Shown here piece by piece: positions 1 to 10,070 of a DNA stretch of 64,000 nucleotides. Location: positions 101,868,462-101,932,461 of the forward strand of contig OY856188.1 of NCBI GenBank assembly GCA_963693315.1, in the 5' to 3' direction. The stretch's first letter is position 1, and every line of letters starts with the position of its first letter. Below the pieces are notes generated by a model. That model saw nothing but the letters and a program-made list of their open reading frames with translations, ran no database searches and had not been told where the DNA came from. Both the position numbers and the translations under genes were made by a program. The stretch is from Diogma glabrata (Eukaryota > Arthropoda > Insecta > Diptera > Cylindrotomidae).

Positions 1-73
1 TTTTTTATGCTATATGTATTCTTAAATTTCTTTAACATTCTTTTTGAATCTGTATATTTTTTTATTTTTCCAG

Positions 74-336
74 AAATTGACCCAGAGAATACCATTTATT
101 ATATCTTTGTTGAAAAAAGAAACTGCGTAATGGCCAAAACATTGCTTGAAGCATTGGAAATCATATTAATATATTTTTTTAATTTTAATATGAGCTATCC
201 AAAAGAAATAAGCCTAACAATGCAGACTTTACAGAATCTAATTGGTGTACCTAATACATTTGGCCGATCAAGAAAGAAGACATTAGGAAATAAGTTGAAA
301 GTATACAGCCTTTTGAAAGCTATAAAAAAAAAGTAA
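74..336 (+). CDS. terminal exon of a SAMD3-like gene (partial)
   Basis: An acceptor (pyrimidine run then cag, 71-73) precedes an 87-codon open exon ending in TAA at 336. The motifs YYIFVE and FFNFNMSYPKE match the C-terminal segment I know from SAMD3-like proteins, a large orphan family in insects, cnidarians and fish whose members begin with a SAM-like domain. The upstream exons lie outside the window. The gene at 33481-35621 belongs to the same family but stops before this segment, so the two complement each other. The protein function is unknown. The family call is from memory of the motifs and is moderately sure. Confidence 0.55.
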
Positions 337-1335
337 TTTTTATTCTTGACAATTTTTCATTTGTCAAAGTTATTGTTCTGTGTTATTCTTGTCTTATGAA
401 AATTACCGCATAAACTTTTTATTTTTTTAACCAAACTGCATCATATAGTTTAAATAATTCTTGTTTAGTTGTCCATAAATTTTATAATGAAATATGCATT
501 GTATATTATTTTTTTTGTTTTTTTATAATCTAAATATTAAGTATATGTATATGTATGTGTACATATATAAAAAAAATCTAATGCACTAATATGTATATAA
601 AAGAAATCTTGAAAACATATCAAGATAAATGAATTCAATGGTTTAAGTTAATTAACGTTTTTTAATACTTTTAATTACTAAAGAAGATTTATTTTTGCGA
701 ATGAAGAATTTCTGTTAAACTTAATTTTTGTTAAACGTACAAATATTGTCAATTTCCATAGTAAAACTATATTTAATAACATTTTATGATAGTAATATAC
801 AAAATGTATAATCAGTTTAAACCTGAATTAAATTTTTATTAGAACTGAAAATTTTTTATTTCAATTGTCATTGTTTTTAGAAAAAATAATGCACCATTGT
901 AGAATATGTACTGATAATATGTAAATTTTGAAAATTAATAAATTTGTTGCTTCAAATTATTGTTTACCAAAGTGAATGAAAAGTATTTATTTTTGTATCT
1001 TTGCGACAGTCAATTCAAATACATAAATATCCAATTTACTAAATGTAAATTTATATTTATATGTAAAACGCATATTAATTATATTGATTTGACTGCCATA
1101 AAGCTAAAAAAACACGCGTTGCTAAAAATAATTTAAAACAATCACTTTATTTATTTTAATATTAGTATACTTACTATGCGTAGTTCTACTATGAGGTGCA
1201 TTATTAATTGCAACATTGAATAGTACTCGTCCTCACCAATAAAGTAATCAGTACTTGTAATAGTTGTACTTCCACTCATTACAGTTGCAAAAATACTCCA
1301 TCATAGGGTAAGTATAACTCTTCTGAAATGTATTT

Positions 1336-1397
1336 TTGCAAACAATGCGTGTAAAACCTACCATTGAAGGTAGTACTTTTACATGTAATGTTTGCAA
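1336..1397. repeat. imperfect hairpin
   Basis: The left arm begins TTGCAAACAATGCGTG. The right arm, reversed and complemented, begins TTGCAAACATTACATG. An inner stem CTACC/GGTAG closes the loop. About 20 bp can pair. It could be a relic of a foldback or MITE. Confidence 0.6.
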
Positions 1398-1493
1398 TAA
1401 ATACCATTACTCATAGCATTTTTACGTAGATACCAATGAACATTTACACAGCAATTGTGTTAAATAACATGTAAGTGTTATTTTACTACATTA

Positions 1494-1520
1494 AACGTTG
1501 GCATTTTTTGTGCCAACGTT
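1494..1520. repeat. perfect 10-bp hairpin
   Basis: AACGTTGGCA (1494-1503) pairs exactly with TGCCAACGTT (1511-1520) around a 7-base T-rich loop. It lies in noncoding DNA, and no role can be assigned. Confidence 0.75.
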
Positions 1521-2422
1521 AATCGTTGTAAAATTCCTCAAAAATTTTTTACTGTGTACAAAATCACAACGTCATTAAGTACATGGGGAGGGTTTTAATA
1601 TCCATAAAATTAAACTAACTCATTGTGAATGGTTTGACTAATCAGACAATGGGTGCGTTCAGCCGACGTTAGCAGCTAACTTCAAGCTCTCAACAGTTCG
1701 AAGTTAGCAGTCGTAAAATTTGTGAACGCAGTGTTGACTTCCAGCGTTTTTATTTGACGTTTACTACTTGTAGCATAACAATCAAAATTTATTCTGATAA
1801 AGTGTATCTATAAAATAAACATAAAACTCGTCAGAGAAGCACATCTAGAATTGAAAACACTCAGCGAGTAATTCTACTGGAATTAGTTAATGATGAAATT
1901 AATTTTGACACAATAGGAGCTATTGTAGGTAATTTAGTTGAGTCAGTTGATATAGCGAATCCTGACAGAGTAATCCCTATTAGAAATGAAGATTATTATG
2001 AGAATGTCATACCAAATTACAACCTTGATGATTTTCATAATCATTTTAGATTGTCTAAAGGAACGTTCCAGGTATGCTAATTACTATTTATAATTTAATA
2101 TTAACTACAACACAGTTTTCTTAAACAATTATTATTTTAGAACTTACTAAATGTACTGCAACAACGAAATGGGGATCATTGGTGAGCGAGTGCCATTTGA
2201 GAAAAAATTACTCTTCACTATCTGGATGTTATCAAAACCTGAAAGTTTTTTGCTGCTGGTGATAGGTTTAATTTAGCTAAAAGCACATGTCACCAAATAT
2301 TTCACTATAGTAAAACTAATTACTAGTATGAGGCATGAGTTTATTGTATGGCCTAATGAAAATGAAAGACGGCAGATTAGCAGGTCATTGGAATTTGGAG
2401 GCAAGATCAGGTAATCTTTATA

Positions 2423-2490
2423 CAAGGCAGCAAAGTGATACTTTTGTTGTTGTTGTTGTAGCGAGAGTAAAATGACACTTTGCTGCCTTG
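2423..2490. repeat. 68-bp hairpin with perfect 15-bp arms
   Basis: CAAGGCAGCAAAGTG (2423-2437) is exactly complementary to 2476-2490. The spacer holds a (TTG)n run. It lies between two coding parts of the Harbinger transposase, in a stretch flanked by GTAATC and a pyrimidine-CAG, so it is either intronic or a tiny foldback insertion. Confidence 0.75.
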
Positions 2491-2606
2491 AATCGGTTTG
2501 ATAACTGATAAAAGTTGTATTTTACCTATGATGGTGGTTTACAAAATAATTTCAATCATCCAGGAATTATAGGTGCAATCGATGGATGCCACATTGCTAT
2601 TAAAGC

Positions 2607-4525
2607 TGTAACGAAATCATGGCCACGATAGGGTTAAACAATTTGTTTTACATATGTTTAATGTTTTTTCCAATTTTCTGTACTAACAGTAACCGAATGA
2701 TTCAATTAGTCAAAATTTGCATTTATCATGTGATTAGAAATCGTTTCTCCTTTTCTTTAATTAGCCTTTAATAAAAAAAAGGGGAAGTGGTTTAACTCGA
2801 TCAAGTTTTTTTTGAGTGGGAAATTTTAGGCTTCTTGATGAGACCGAGATTAAAATTTAGGCAGTTGGATCGGAATGAACTTGTCGATCGTTCTATTAAC
2901 TCTAAAAAAAACTTTAAAAATAATAGTGAGTTTTGATAATGATTGTAGTCATATTAATTTAATTGGGTTTATTATTGTGATATTATTTTAATGGATTTAT
3001 TGTTGTGATATTAATGAAACCAGTGTTATTGGTGTTTTTTCTTCAAAAACATAGTGAATTTTTGTGTTTGCAAAGTTCTTGTTTACATATGTATGCAGAA
3101 AAACTAGAACATTGATAGATCTTTTCTGACTCTGTTTTCTATTGAGAGTTTACTAAAAAGAATTATTCTTTCAATTTATTAAAATCCTAAAATTGAACTA
3201 CGAATGAATCACCCTAGAAATGCAAATGATCAATTCAATCAATTATCGATTTAAACCAATTCAATTTAAATACCGTCAACTAGTGTGCTAGGATAAAACA
3301 ATAAATCAAGCCACGCATATGATAGGTTTCTATCCTCCGTTAGTTATTTTTCTGGAACAATGGCATGCAGTTATAATCATCGAATCTCTTATGATTAAAA
3401 ACAAAAACAACAATCAAATTTGTATTCTTATTCAACTAAACAATGGATTAACCATAGAAGTACCACTGAATATTAATTTATATATTTACTAATTGTGTGC
3501 TAGGAAAGGATCATTTAATAAGCCGTATATGTTATGTTTCTATCTTCTGGTAGTTATTTTTGGACAAATGGAATTCCGTTACCGTTATTCAATTTCCTAT
3601 GATTAAATCTACAACAACAATCAAATTAATGTATTTAAAGATCAACTAAACAAAATTATAAATAGTTGAAAATAGGGCACTTAATTAGGGATGATAATCT
3701 TATTATTAAGTTTTGTATTCATTTTTGAAGTTTCATGATTCTTTTCTCTTTGTCTTTGTACTTTATCTTAGTGTCTCTTAATTAGGGATGATATCATATG
3801 TTATAGATTCTTGCATGTATTTTTACGCAATAGCTCTTCGATCCACCCAAGCGCTTGGAAGGATTTAAGGTAAGCAAATTTAAATTATTTTATTATTGTA
3901 TTATAGGTATATCATTTCTGCAAATTGTTAGGATATTTAATTATTTACTTATGTTTTTAAATTGCAAATATAAAGGATCAAAAGAGGGAAAAGAATAATT
4001 TGTATATTTTATTTTTCATATTGATTGCATTTTGCTAACGCAAAGAAAATAAATACAGTTAGTTAATTTATTTATTTGATCACAGTTAAATAATTTATTT
4101 ATTTAGTTATTTATAAAATTCAAAAGATTACGCTAGAAAATTAAATTAAGAGGAATGCTTTTCTCATATGCATATTTTTTTCTATTAAATTTATCAGATC
4201 AATGACATTAAAATTAGAATAATAAAATTAATACAATTTTTGGAGTTATATGCAATAAATGGCCTTAGAATTCATTTTATAAATTATTCATCTAGTTTTT
4301 TTTATTACGGAAGTAATGAATTACTAAAGTTAGCCACTATTTGATCTGCAGAGGAAGAGGACACAAGCAAGGAATGAAAACGGCAATTGTATTTATCTAC
4401 TGGTTTTATTGAATAAGATAGCACATCATGTTAGTTAATAGGCAACATACACTTTTGGTCAAAAGAACCTCCCAGCCACTGAAGCTATCTCACTCTATTG
4501 TGCTCGACCAAGAGTGCCTGTTACA
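2607..4525. mobile_element. 1.9-kb TG...CA element, possible solo LTR, in Harbinger
   Basis: The element starts TGTAAC (2607) and ends GTTACA (4525), a perfect 6-bp terminal inverted repeat with LTR-type TG/CA ends. AAGC occurs at 2603-2606 and 4526-4529 as a 4-bp target duplication. With one copy of AAGC counted, the Harbinger frame runs on from IKA to PPNNPVDYYNR, which supports both borders. No long ORF, primer-binding site or internal LTR pair was seen, so a very long solo LTR is the simplest reading. It carries an internal diverged duplication (3283-3651). Strand is undetermined. Confidence 0.7.
3283..3651. repeat. diverged direct duplication, period about 212 bp
   Basis: Copy 1 (3283 to about 3442) and copy 2 (3495 to about 3651) share GTGTGCTAGGA, TAGTTATTTTT, TATGATTAAA, CAACAATCAAATT and CAACTAAACAA in the same order. 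Both lie inside the 1.9-kb TG...CA element. A shorter direct pair, CTTAATTAGGGATGAT, occurs near 3671 and 3777. Confidence 0.7.
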
Positions 4526-5187
4526 AAGCACCACCCAATAATCCTGTAGATTATTACAATAGATCAATTATCATTCAATAATATTGCAAGCAGTCTGTAA
4601 CGACAAAAAACAGTTTATTGACATTTATGTTGGCACACCTGGAAGAGTACACGATGCAGGTGTTTTTAGAAACAGCGACTTATATACGATATTGACAAGT
4701 AATAATGCTCCTATTAGGGAAAATGAGCATCTTCTAGGAGATGCCGCTTATCCATTACTTCTATTTCTCATGAAACCTTATAGAGATAATGGCCATTAAT
4801 ATCATGTACAGACTAGGTTTAATACCATAATGAGTTCTGTTCGGTCAATGATTGAACAGGCTTTTGGACTATTAAAATGTAAATTTCACCGGTTGAAATA
4901 TTTAGAGATGGCAAGGATGGATTTGATACCTTCAGTTGTAACAGCTGCTTGTGTGTTACACAACTTTATCATCATTCATGAGGGGATTTCAAGACTTGAC
5001 AACGAAATAGATTTTGTTGGTCTACAAGAAGAAAATCAAGATTACTGGCATTGTTGTAGTAATTTAGTAAAACAATTGATGGTGACTTCATGGCGGCGAT
5101 GAAATATGTTTTGTAGTACTGTAGTATGATTTGTAGTCTGTTGTCAACCTGAAGTCTCAGATATCTTGAAACAAATTATGAAATATA

Positions 5188-5587
5188 AGGCGCTTTCCAA
5201 TCGAGTGAATTACTGAATGATTCACTTAAACTAAATTGGTCTAATATTCAGTAAATCATCAAAAATACAGCCAAAACAACAAAAAACAGCAAATTTTTGA
5301 CATTTCAAAAATACATAACCAAAATCGAAAATTTAGACACAAACAAATATGTTCCGATTTATTTTTTATTATTTTTAACGTTTGACCACAAACCGTAAAT
5401 AAAAAAATATGAATATGTTGAACTGATGAACCTATTTTTTCCTTCACTTTATTCAATTTCATTCAGTTCTGTAGTAGCTCAGTTTACGTTCAGTGGCAAC
5501 TGAATATTACCATTGGAACATACAAATTCCGGAATACAATTCAGTTCAAGTGAATCATTCAGTAATTCACTCGATTGGAAAGCACCT
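5188..5587. mobile_element. 400-bp MITE with about 45-bp terminal inverted repeats
   Basis: The left arm 5188-5233 (AGGCGCTTTCCAATCGAG...) matches the reversed complement of the right arm 5542-5587 with about three differences. The interior has no convincing ORF. The AT-rich flanks (ATATA before, ATAATATA after) leave the target duplication unresolved, so the superfamily cannot be fixed. It lies 86 bp after the Harbinger coding remnant but does not share its visible terminus. Confidence 0.8.
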
Positions 5588-5699
5588 ATAATATAAAATA
5601 AATAAAATATCCAAGGCGTTTGGTTTTATTTTGAAGGAAATAAAACCAAACAAAGCAATTAAAATTAAGAAAACAAAACAAAAGAAAAGAAGGTAAGGC

Positions 5700-5792
5700 G
5701 ACTTCAAGGCGACAAAAATCTTTTATTATTTTAATCCCTTTGATAATTCTAAAATATTTGGTAAAAGTATTTTTGTCGCTTGGAAGTCCCAA
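5700..5792. repeat. inverted repeat, about 20-bp arms
   Basis: GACTTCAAGGCGACAAAAAT near 5700 is complementary, with two mismatches, to ATTTTTGTCGCTTGGAAGTC near 5770. A smaller hairpin (TTTGGTTTTAT with ATAAAACCAAA) lies just upstream near 5621-5655. Neither is linked to a gene. Confidence 0.6.
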
Positions 5793-6276
5793 CATCTGGA
5801 AACAATAAAAACAGTTTCAAAGTTTTGGTGTTTTTTGATTTAAAAAAAAATAGGAGATAAGTTAGTTTTGTTTTAGAACGTGAAGGAGTCAAGAAGGAAA
5901 ACCCGATGAAGTGATTACATAGTGGATTGTTAATTTTGAATTACGATTATTAGCTTTTTTTAATAGGATATATAAGATTGTGGTGTTACGTATTACAAAT
6001 TTGAATTAATTATGAATGTATAAGTGATGTATATAATAAGTGTGATTTGATTATGTGTAGTGATAAGGACACTTAACTTTTGAAAAAGAAATAATTTAAA
6101 TATAAAATAAGAAGAAAAGGACTAAATGAGTTTTATTATCTAACTTTACTTAATGTGCGAATGAAAAGAATAAGTGTAGAACTGAATATATCAGTAAAAA
6201 TACAACAGCATAATGATGAAGGCAATGCTGAAAATGTAGCAAACCATAAACGGGATTATATTGCATCTTTACTACA

Positions 6277-7361
6277 GTGAATTTGTTTTTACTTTGTGCA
6301 CTTGTTGCATATGTTGCACTTGATATTGATCTGGAAGATCTTATGAATAAAATAAACCCTTATTATCAAATCTCACATATGAGAAGACTTTCAAAATGGA
6401 ATTCTACTACCGGTACACCAGAGCCTACCTCTTCTTTAGTTATTACTTTCAGAAAATCATCTTTACCTGATCATATAGTTATCTCTAATGTGAAAAGATT
6501 CGTTACTCCTTTTATTATGAATCCACTTTTATGCCGTAATTGTATAATATATGGCCATTCAACAGGTAGATGTAGAGGAAACGATGTTTTAACTACACAG
6601 ATCCGGAACACAAAACAGCTGACTGCCACAGCAAATCTTTCTGCAGATTTTGTTCTAATCCGTTCCAAAGTAATCACCTCGAATGTCAAGAACTTATATT
6701 GCAAAAGGAAATCAAAAGACTGATGATCCTAAAGAGAATTTCTTACAAGGAAGCTAGATCTTCTTTGATTCCTCCTGCTTTTAACTTTGGCGAACACATC
6801 TTTCCACCCTTGCCCAATTCCACTAAAAATAACAAAGATAATATCATTATATATAATCTCAATGAAAATCTCAACAGCCCTGCTGAAAACACAAAAATTT
6901 CTTTCCTTCTCAAGGAAAATGAGAAAATAACTAAGGTCAACTCAGCTTTAATTCAAGGCCTAAAAGAAATTAACCTTATGTGTTCCGAATGGCAGGCATT
7001 TAAAGAACAAAATATAATTCAAACACAACAATTAAAAACAGAATTAAATGAAATAAAAAACAATCAAATGAATATTTTGTCCTTAGTTAAGGAAACTCTC
7101 TCCATTGGAAAAACCATTACTAAAATGGAAGAAAATGACACTAACAAGGATAAAGAAATCTCTAATCTCTACAATAAATTGAGAAACATAGAATCTCTTC
7201 TGTCTGTTTATACCAGGGATACGATTAATCACATCGTAGTGGTAGATCAAGTTGACTATCCTTCCTCTACTAGCAAGGCATTTGACACTATTTATCACAT
7301 TGTAGGTGTAAATCTGATTGAACATCTTCCTTCTACAAGTAAGGCATTTGTTCCTATTTGA
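6277..7361 (+). pseudogene. LINE ORF1 (gag-like, zinc knuckles and coiled coil)
   Basis: This is the nucleic-acid-binding protein of a non-LTR retrotransposon. Open parts are 6277-6723 and 6699-7361, with a one-base frame change near the T4 run 6587-6590. The N-terminal part resembles the RRM-like region before the zinc fingers. A CX2CX4HX4C knuckle (CRNCIIYGHSTGRC) follows PLLC at about 6530-6575. Further Cys/His residues (CHSKSFCRFCSNP) are read only in the second frame, then the typical KEIKRLMILKRISYKEAR stretch. The C-terminal 130 residues are Lys/Glu/Asn-rich and look coiled-coil. An ATG at 6160 may be the true start, but its frame stops at 6279. Upstream sequence 5870-6160 is probably 5' UTR. 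Confidence 0.75.
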
Positions 7362-7873
7362 CTACACAACTCAATTAATCTTTTTAAATTCGTCTTCTAT
7401 TTTAAAACAAAATTTATTTTAAACTTACTTATCATATTATTACACATATACTTATCATATATAAACATCTTAAATCCTAGGATAATGATAACCTCTATAT
7501 TTAATTTCCTCAATTTAACTTCCTTTGAATACTTTTTTAATCCGAAATATTTTAATAATAATATACTCATTTCTTTCGATTTTCTGGGTATTTATATTGA
7601 AATCAATATGAATTTCCTCAATAATCATATTTTAAATGAATATAAAAATATATTGAATTACTTCTTCCATATGTTTTTGGGTTTCATACCGGTAAAACGG
7701 ACTTGACTTTACATTTAATTACTCCTAATTATCCGCTTAGTTATAATTTTTTACTAAGTTACATAATAAGGATCTAACTATTATGAACTCTATTGATCCT
7801 TCTTACTTTTCATTAATTACTATGAATTACATTTACAAATGTGTCATTAATTTGTCAGAATTATACTTGAGTT
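7362..7873. other. LINE inter-ORF spacer
   Basis: AT-rich DNA between ORF1 and the gypsy insertion. An open stretch at 7485-7706 is Phe/Asn/Ile-rich and has no recognisable domain, so I treat it as chance. The spacer ends with AGTT (7870-7873), the left copy of the gypsy target duplication. Confidence 0.6.
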
Positions 7874-8310
7874 TGTTGTGTTGGCTACTATATTTTTTCA
7901 TACCTGATTGAATATGATAACTCAACATTAAGATAATTAATTGAATATGATAACTCAACATTAAGATAATTAATTAAATATGATAACTCAACATTAAGAT
8001 AATTAATTGAATATGGTAACTCAACATTAAGATAATTAATGCAATATGGCAACACAAATTTACCCCTGTTCTTTGACTCGACCAAAGCACATTTTTATTT
8101 CATTTTTGTTAATCACTTTTGATCGAGTCTTCGAATGGGTAAGTCAATTGAATTATAATTTGTTATTTCGCATTTCTTTTGTTCGCCATCTTTTTTTAAA
8201 TATATAAAGTAAACTTTAAAATTGTATTTTTATTCAATTCTGTTTGAATTTGTGTTTGCATAAAAGCAATAGCAATTGTGTTCTTATTCTCATCCACGCA
8301 ATTCCTTACA
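7874..8310 (+). repeat. 5' LTR of the gypsy element
   Basis: TGTTGTG...CTTACA, 437 bp, 99.5% identical to 15623-16059. Its first third holds four 33-bp tandem units (7910-8041), each with GATAACTCAACATTAAG, plus a partial fifth. A TATATAAAG box lies at 8201. Confidence 0.95.
8201..8209 (+). promoter_or_regulatory. TATA box in the 5' LTR
   Basis: TATATAAAG sits about 100 bp before the LTR end, where a retrotransposon promoter is expected. The right LTR has the same box at 15950. The transcription start is inferred to lie 25-35 bp downstream. Confidence 0.55.
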
Positions 8311-8325
8311 ATTGGTGACAGCGCA
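8311..8325 (+). promoter_or_regulatory. putative primer-binding site
   Basis: ATTGGTGACAGCGCA directly follows the 5' LTR. The TTGGTGACAG core has the TGG start expected for pairing with a tRNA 3' CCA end. The tRNA species cannot be named by eye. Confidence 0.55.
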
Positions 8326-10070
8326 TTTTTAAAGATCATGTATATAGGAAAATTCAAGAACTTTTCTATTATGATCTTGTAAGAATTGCAAGTGCATTTG
8401 TGAAAAAAAAGAACAACAAAAAATTTTTTAGAGCTACCTTGTAAAAGAAAATAAAATAAATTCAAAACACGTAGTCTCTTTAAAATAAATCAAAAATCAT
8501 AATTGCATGTATGGAATTGAAGTAAGATACAGTTGCTTTGTTGTTTCATTACAAAAAAGAATACATACAGAAGAAAAGAAATTTACAAAAGAAATTTTTT
8601 TCTATATCGCGCACAAAAGAAAAAAAAATATTTATTTTCAATTTTTTTCCCCAAAATTTAACCCTATTATTTTTTTGTCTTTACACATGCAATTGACTTA
8701 TCCATTCTCGATCGAGTCGAACGAGTTGAAACGTCAAAATAATCAACTCTGTTTTTGGTTGTAGTCAACCGACCACCATAACTAATATTAATGGTGACTG
8801 ATCTTCTGTCAAATCGTTTTTTTGTTTGTTTGTTTTCCTTTATTTCTCTGAGAGAGAAACCGGTTTGTCTTCCCAAAGACGTGCGAAAATTTTTCATTTG
8901 ATTCAAAATTGTACAATTATTGCAAATTTCTTTTAAATCTATAAGAAAAAAACCTACCACAAAAAAATAATAGTTTCTCCCTCACTGCTACTATATAAAA
9001 AGAAATAAGAAAAATGACAGATTAGGATTTGATTCTAACCAAACATATAAATTTTAATCTTTTATCTATTAAAAATAAACTACGCAATAATGAAAAGTTG
9101 GTCGCCAGCTAGTTTTCATAATATACTTTCAGGATGTATACATAACTTAAATATTTGAACATTGGCATTATAAAATAATAAAATATTCACTATTATAAAA
9201 TCACTGGAAATAACACAATAAATGTAAAATACTCTCGTAATAATTTTCATTCATTTTATAAAAATTAGCACAACTAAAAATAATAGATTGTACTTTTTGT
9301 TTCGTTTTAAATTATTTAATTGTTTTTAATTTATAATTTAATACAATAGTTGGTTGTTGTAAATAAACAGAAATGCAAATGGCGAAATGAGAAATTGAAT
9401 ATGACATTTTTGTGAACACGATTTCTTATGTCTCTCTTCATACAATTTGAAAGTTATGTTCTCTCTATATTTATATATACTCTAAGGTTGTAGTATATAC
9501 CACAGCTAGTTATTGGTTATACATAAATAAAATCAGCCTTCAAAATTAATACAAGGAACATTCAATATAAATAAAATCAGCATTCAAATTTAATACAAGG
9601 CATATTCAATATAAATAAAATCAGCATTCAAATTTAATACAAGGAATATTCAATATAAATAAAATCATCATTCAAACTTGCAAAATCATCATTCAATAAA
9701 ATCATCATTAAAAGTCAATAAAACAACATTATAACTCAATAAAACCATCAGTCAAAAATAACATCCATCTATTACAATCTATAACAATCTATAAGTAAAT
9801 GGCATACATCAATAACATACATCTACAACAACATTTTTAAAATAATATTTTGATAAACTTTACCAACTTTATGAGGTAACCTGTAAAATTCAATTGGACT
9901 GTCATCAAACCAGCAATTTCTGTCAAACCAGCAATATTTTTTTTGTTGCAATGAACAAATTCAATTTTTTAAATATATGGATAAATTAAATTCAGGTAAG
10001 AACTTTGATTATAAGTGTGTACATTCCGAAAGTATATTATATTTTGTTTGATTTTTTAAATTTAAAATTT
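8326..10070. other. long 5' leader of the gypsy element
   Basis: About 1.75 kb between the primer site and gag, without a supported gene. The small ORFs here lack known motifs. A 44-bp tandem repeat lies at 9523-9672, followed by a looser series of AAAATCATCATTCA words to about 9760. Leaders of this length occur in some gypsy elements and often hold packaging or translation signals, but none is identifiable here. Confidence 0.6.
9523..9672. repeat. 44-bp tandem repeat in the retrotransposon leader
   Basis: Three near-identical units start at 9523, 9567 and 9611, each reading ATAAATAAAATCAGC.TTCA, then a partial fourth unit. They lie about 400 bp before the gag ATG. This resembles the tandem repeats found in untranslated regions of several insect LTR elements. 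Confidence 0.8.

Larger units (their letters stand above)
337..1650. other. AT-rich intergenic DNA with two hairpins
   Basis: I see no coding signal here. Two inverted repeats stand out at 1336-1397 and 1494-1520 (listed separately). The stretch 1140-1560 is rich in short related words such as TTTGCAA and GTAAAA, and may be an old non-autonomous element. Confidence 0.5.
1651..5102 (+). mobile_element. PIF/Harbinger transposon remnant
   Basis: The segment begins near GGGTGCGTTCAGCC (1651), followed by an inverted pair CTAACTTC/GAAGTTAG that looks like a subterminal repeat. It continues through a HARBI1-like transposase pseudogene. I found no matching right terminal repeat after 5102, so the 3' end seems lost. 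A 1.9-kb TG...CA element (2607-4525) sits inside the transposase, and a 68-bp hairpin lies at 2423-2490. The Myb partner gene usual for this superfamily is absent here. The Myb gene at 60.9 kb belongs to a different copy with different termini. Confidence 0.7.
1849..5102 (+). pseudogene. HARBI1-like DDE transposase pseudogene (DDE_Tnp_4)
   Basis: This is the remnant of a nuclear DNA transposase that would cut and rejoin Harbinger ends. Exon 1 (about 1849-2071) ends at a GT donor and exon 2 starts after TTTTAG at 2140. It reads in several frames with stops. The catalytic pattern is visible: GAIDGCHI near 2571-2594 (first Asp), VGTPGRVHDAGVFRNS at about 4627-4674 (second Asp), GDAAYP near 4739, and the Glu of MIEQAFG at 4854-4856. 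The frame is cut after IKA at 2606 and resumes as PPNNPVDYYNR after 4529. A stop at 4797-4799 also separates the last two open parts (4584-4799 and 4830-5102). The match to the superfamily is firm. The gene is dead. Confidence 0.85.

Noticed and set aside
1494..1520. Hairpin plus T-rich loop as a terminator
   Set aside because: There is no bacterial context; the T run is in the loop, not after the stem, and there is no gene upstream.
7910..8041. Regular 33-bp repeats that could look like a CRISPR array
   Set aside because: Units are directly adjacent with no spacers, lie inside an LTR, and the genome is eukaryotic.
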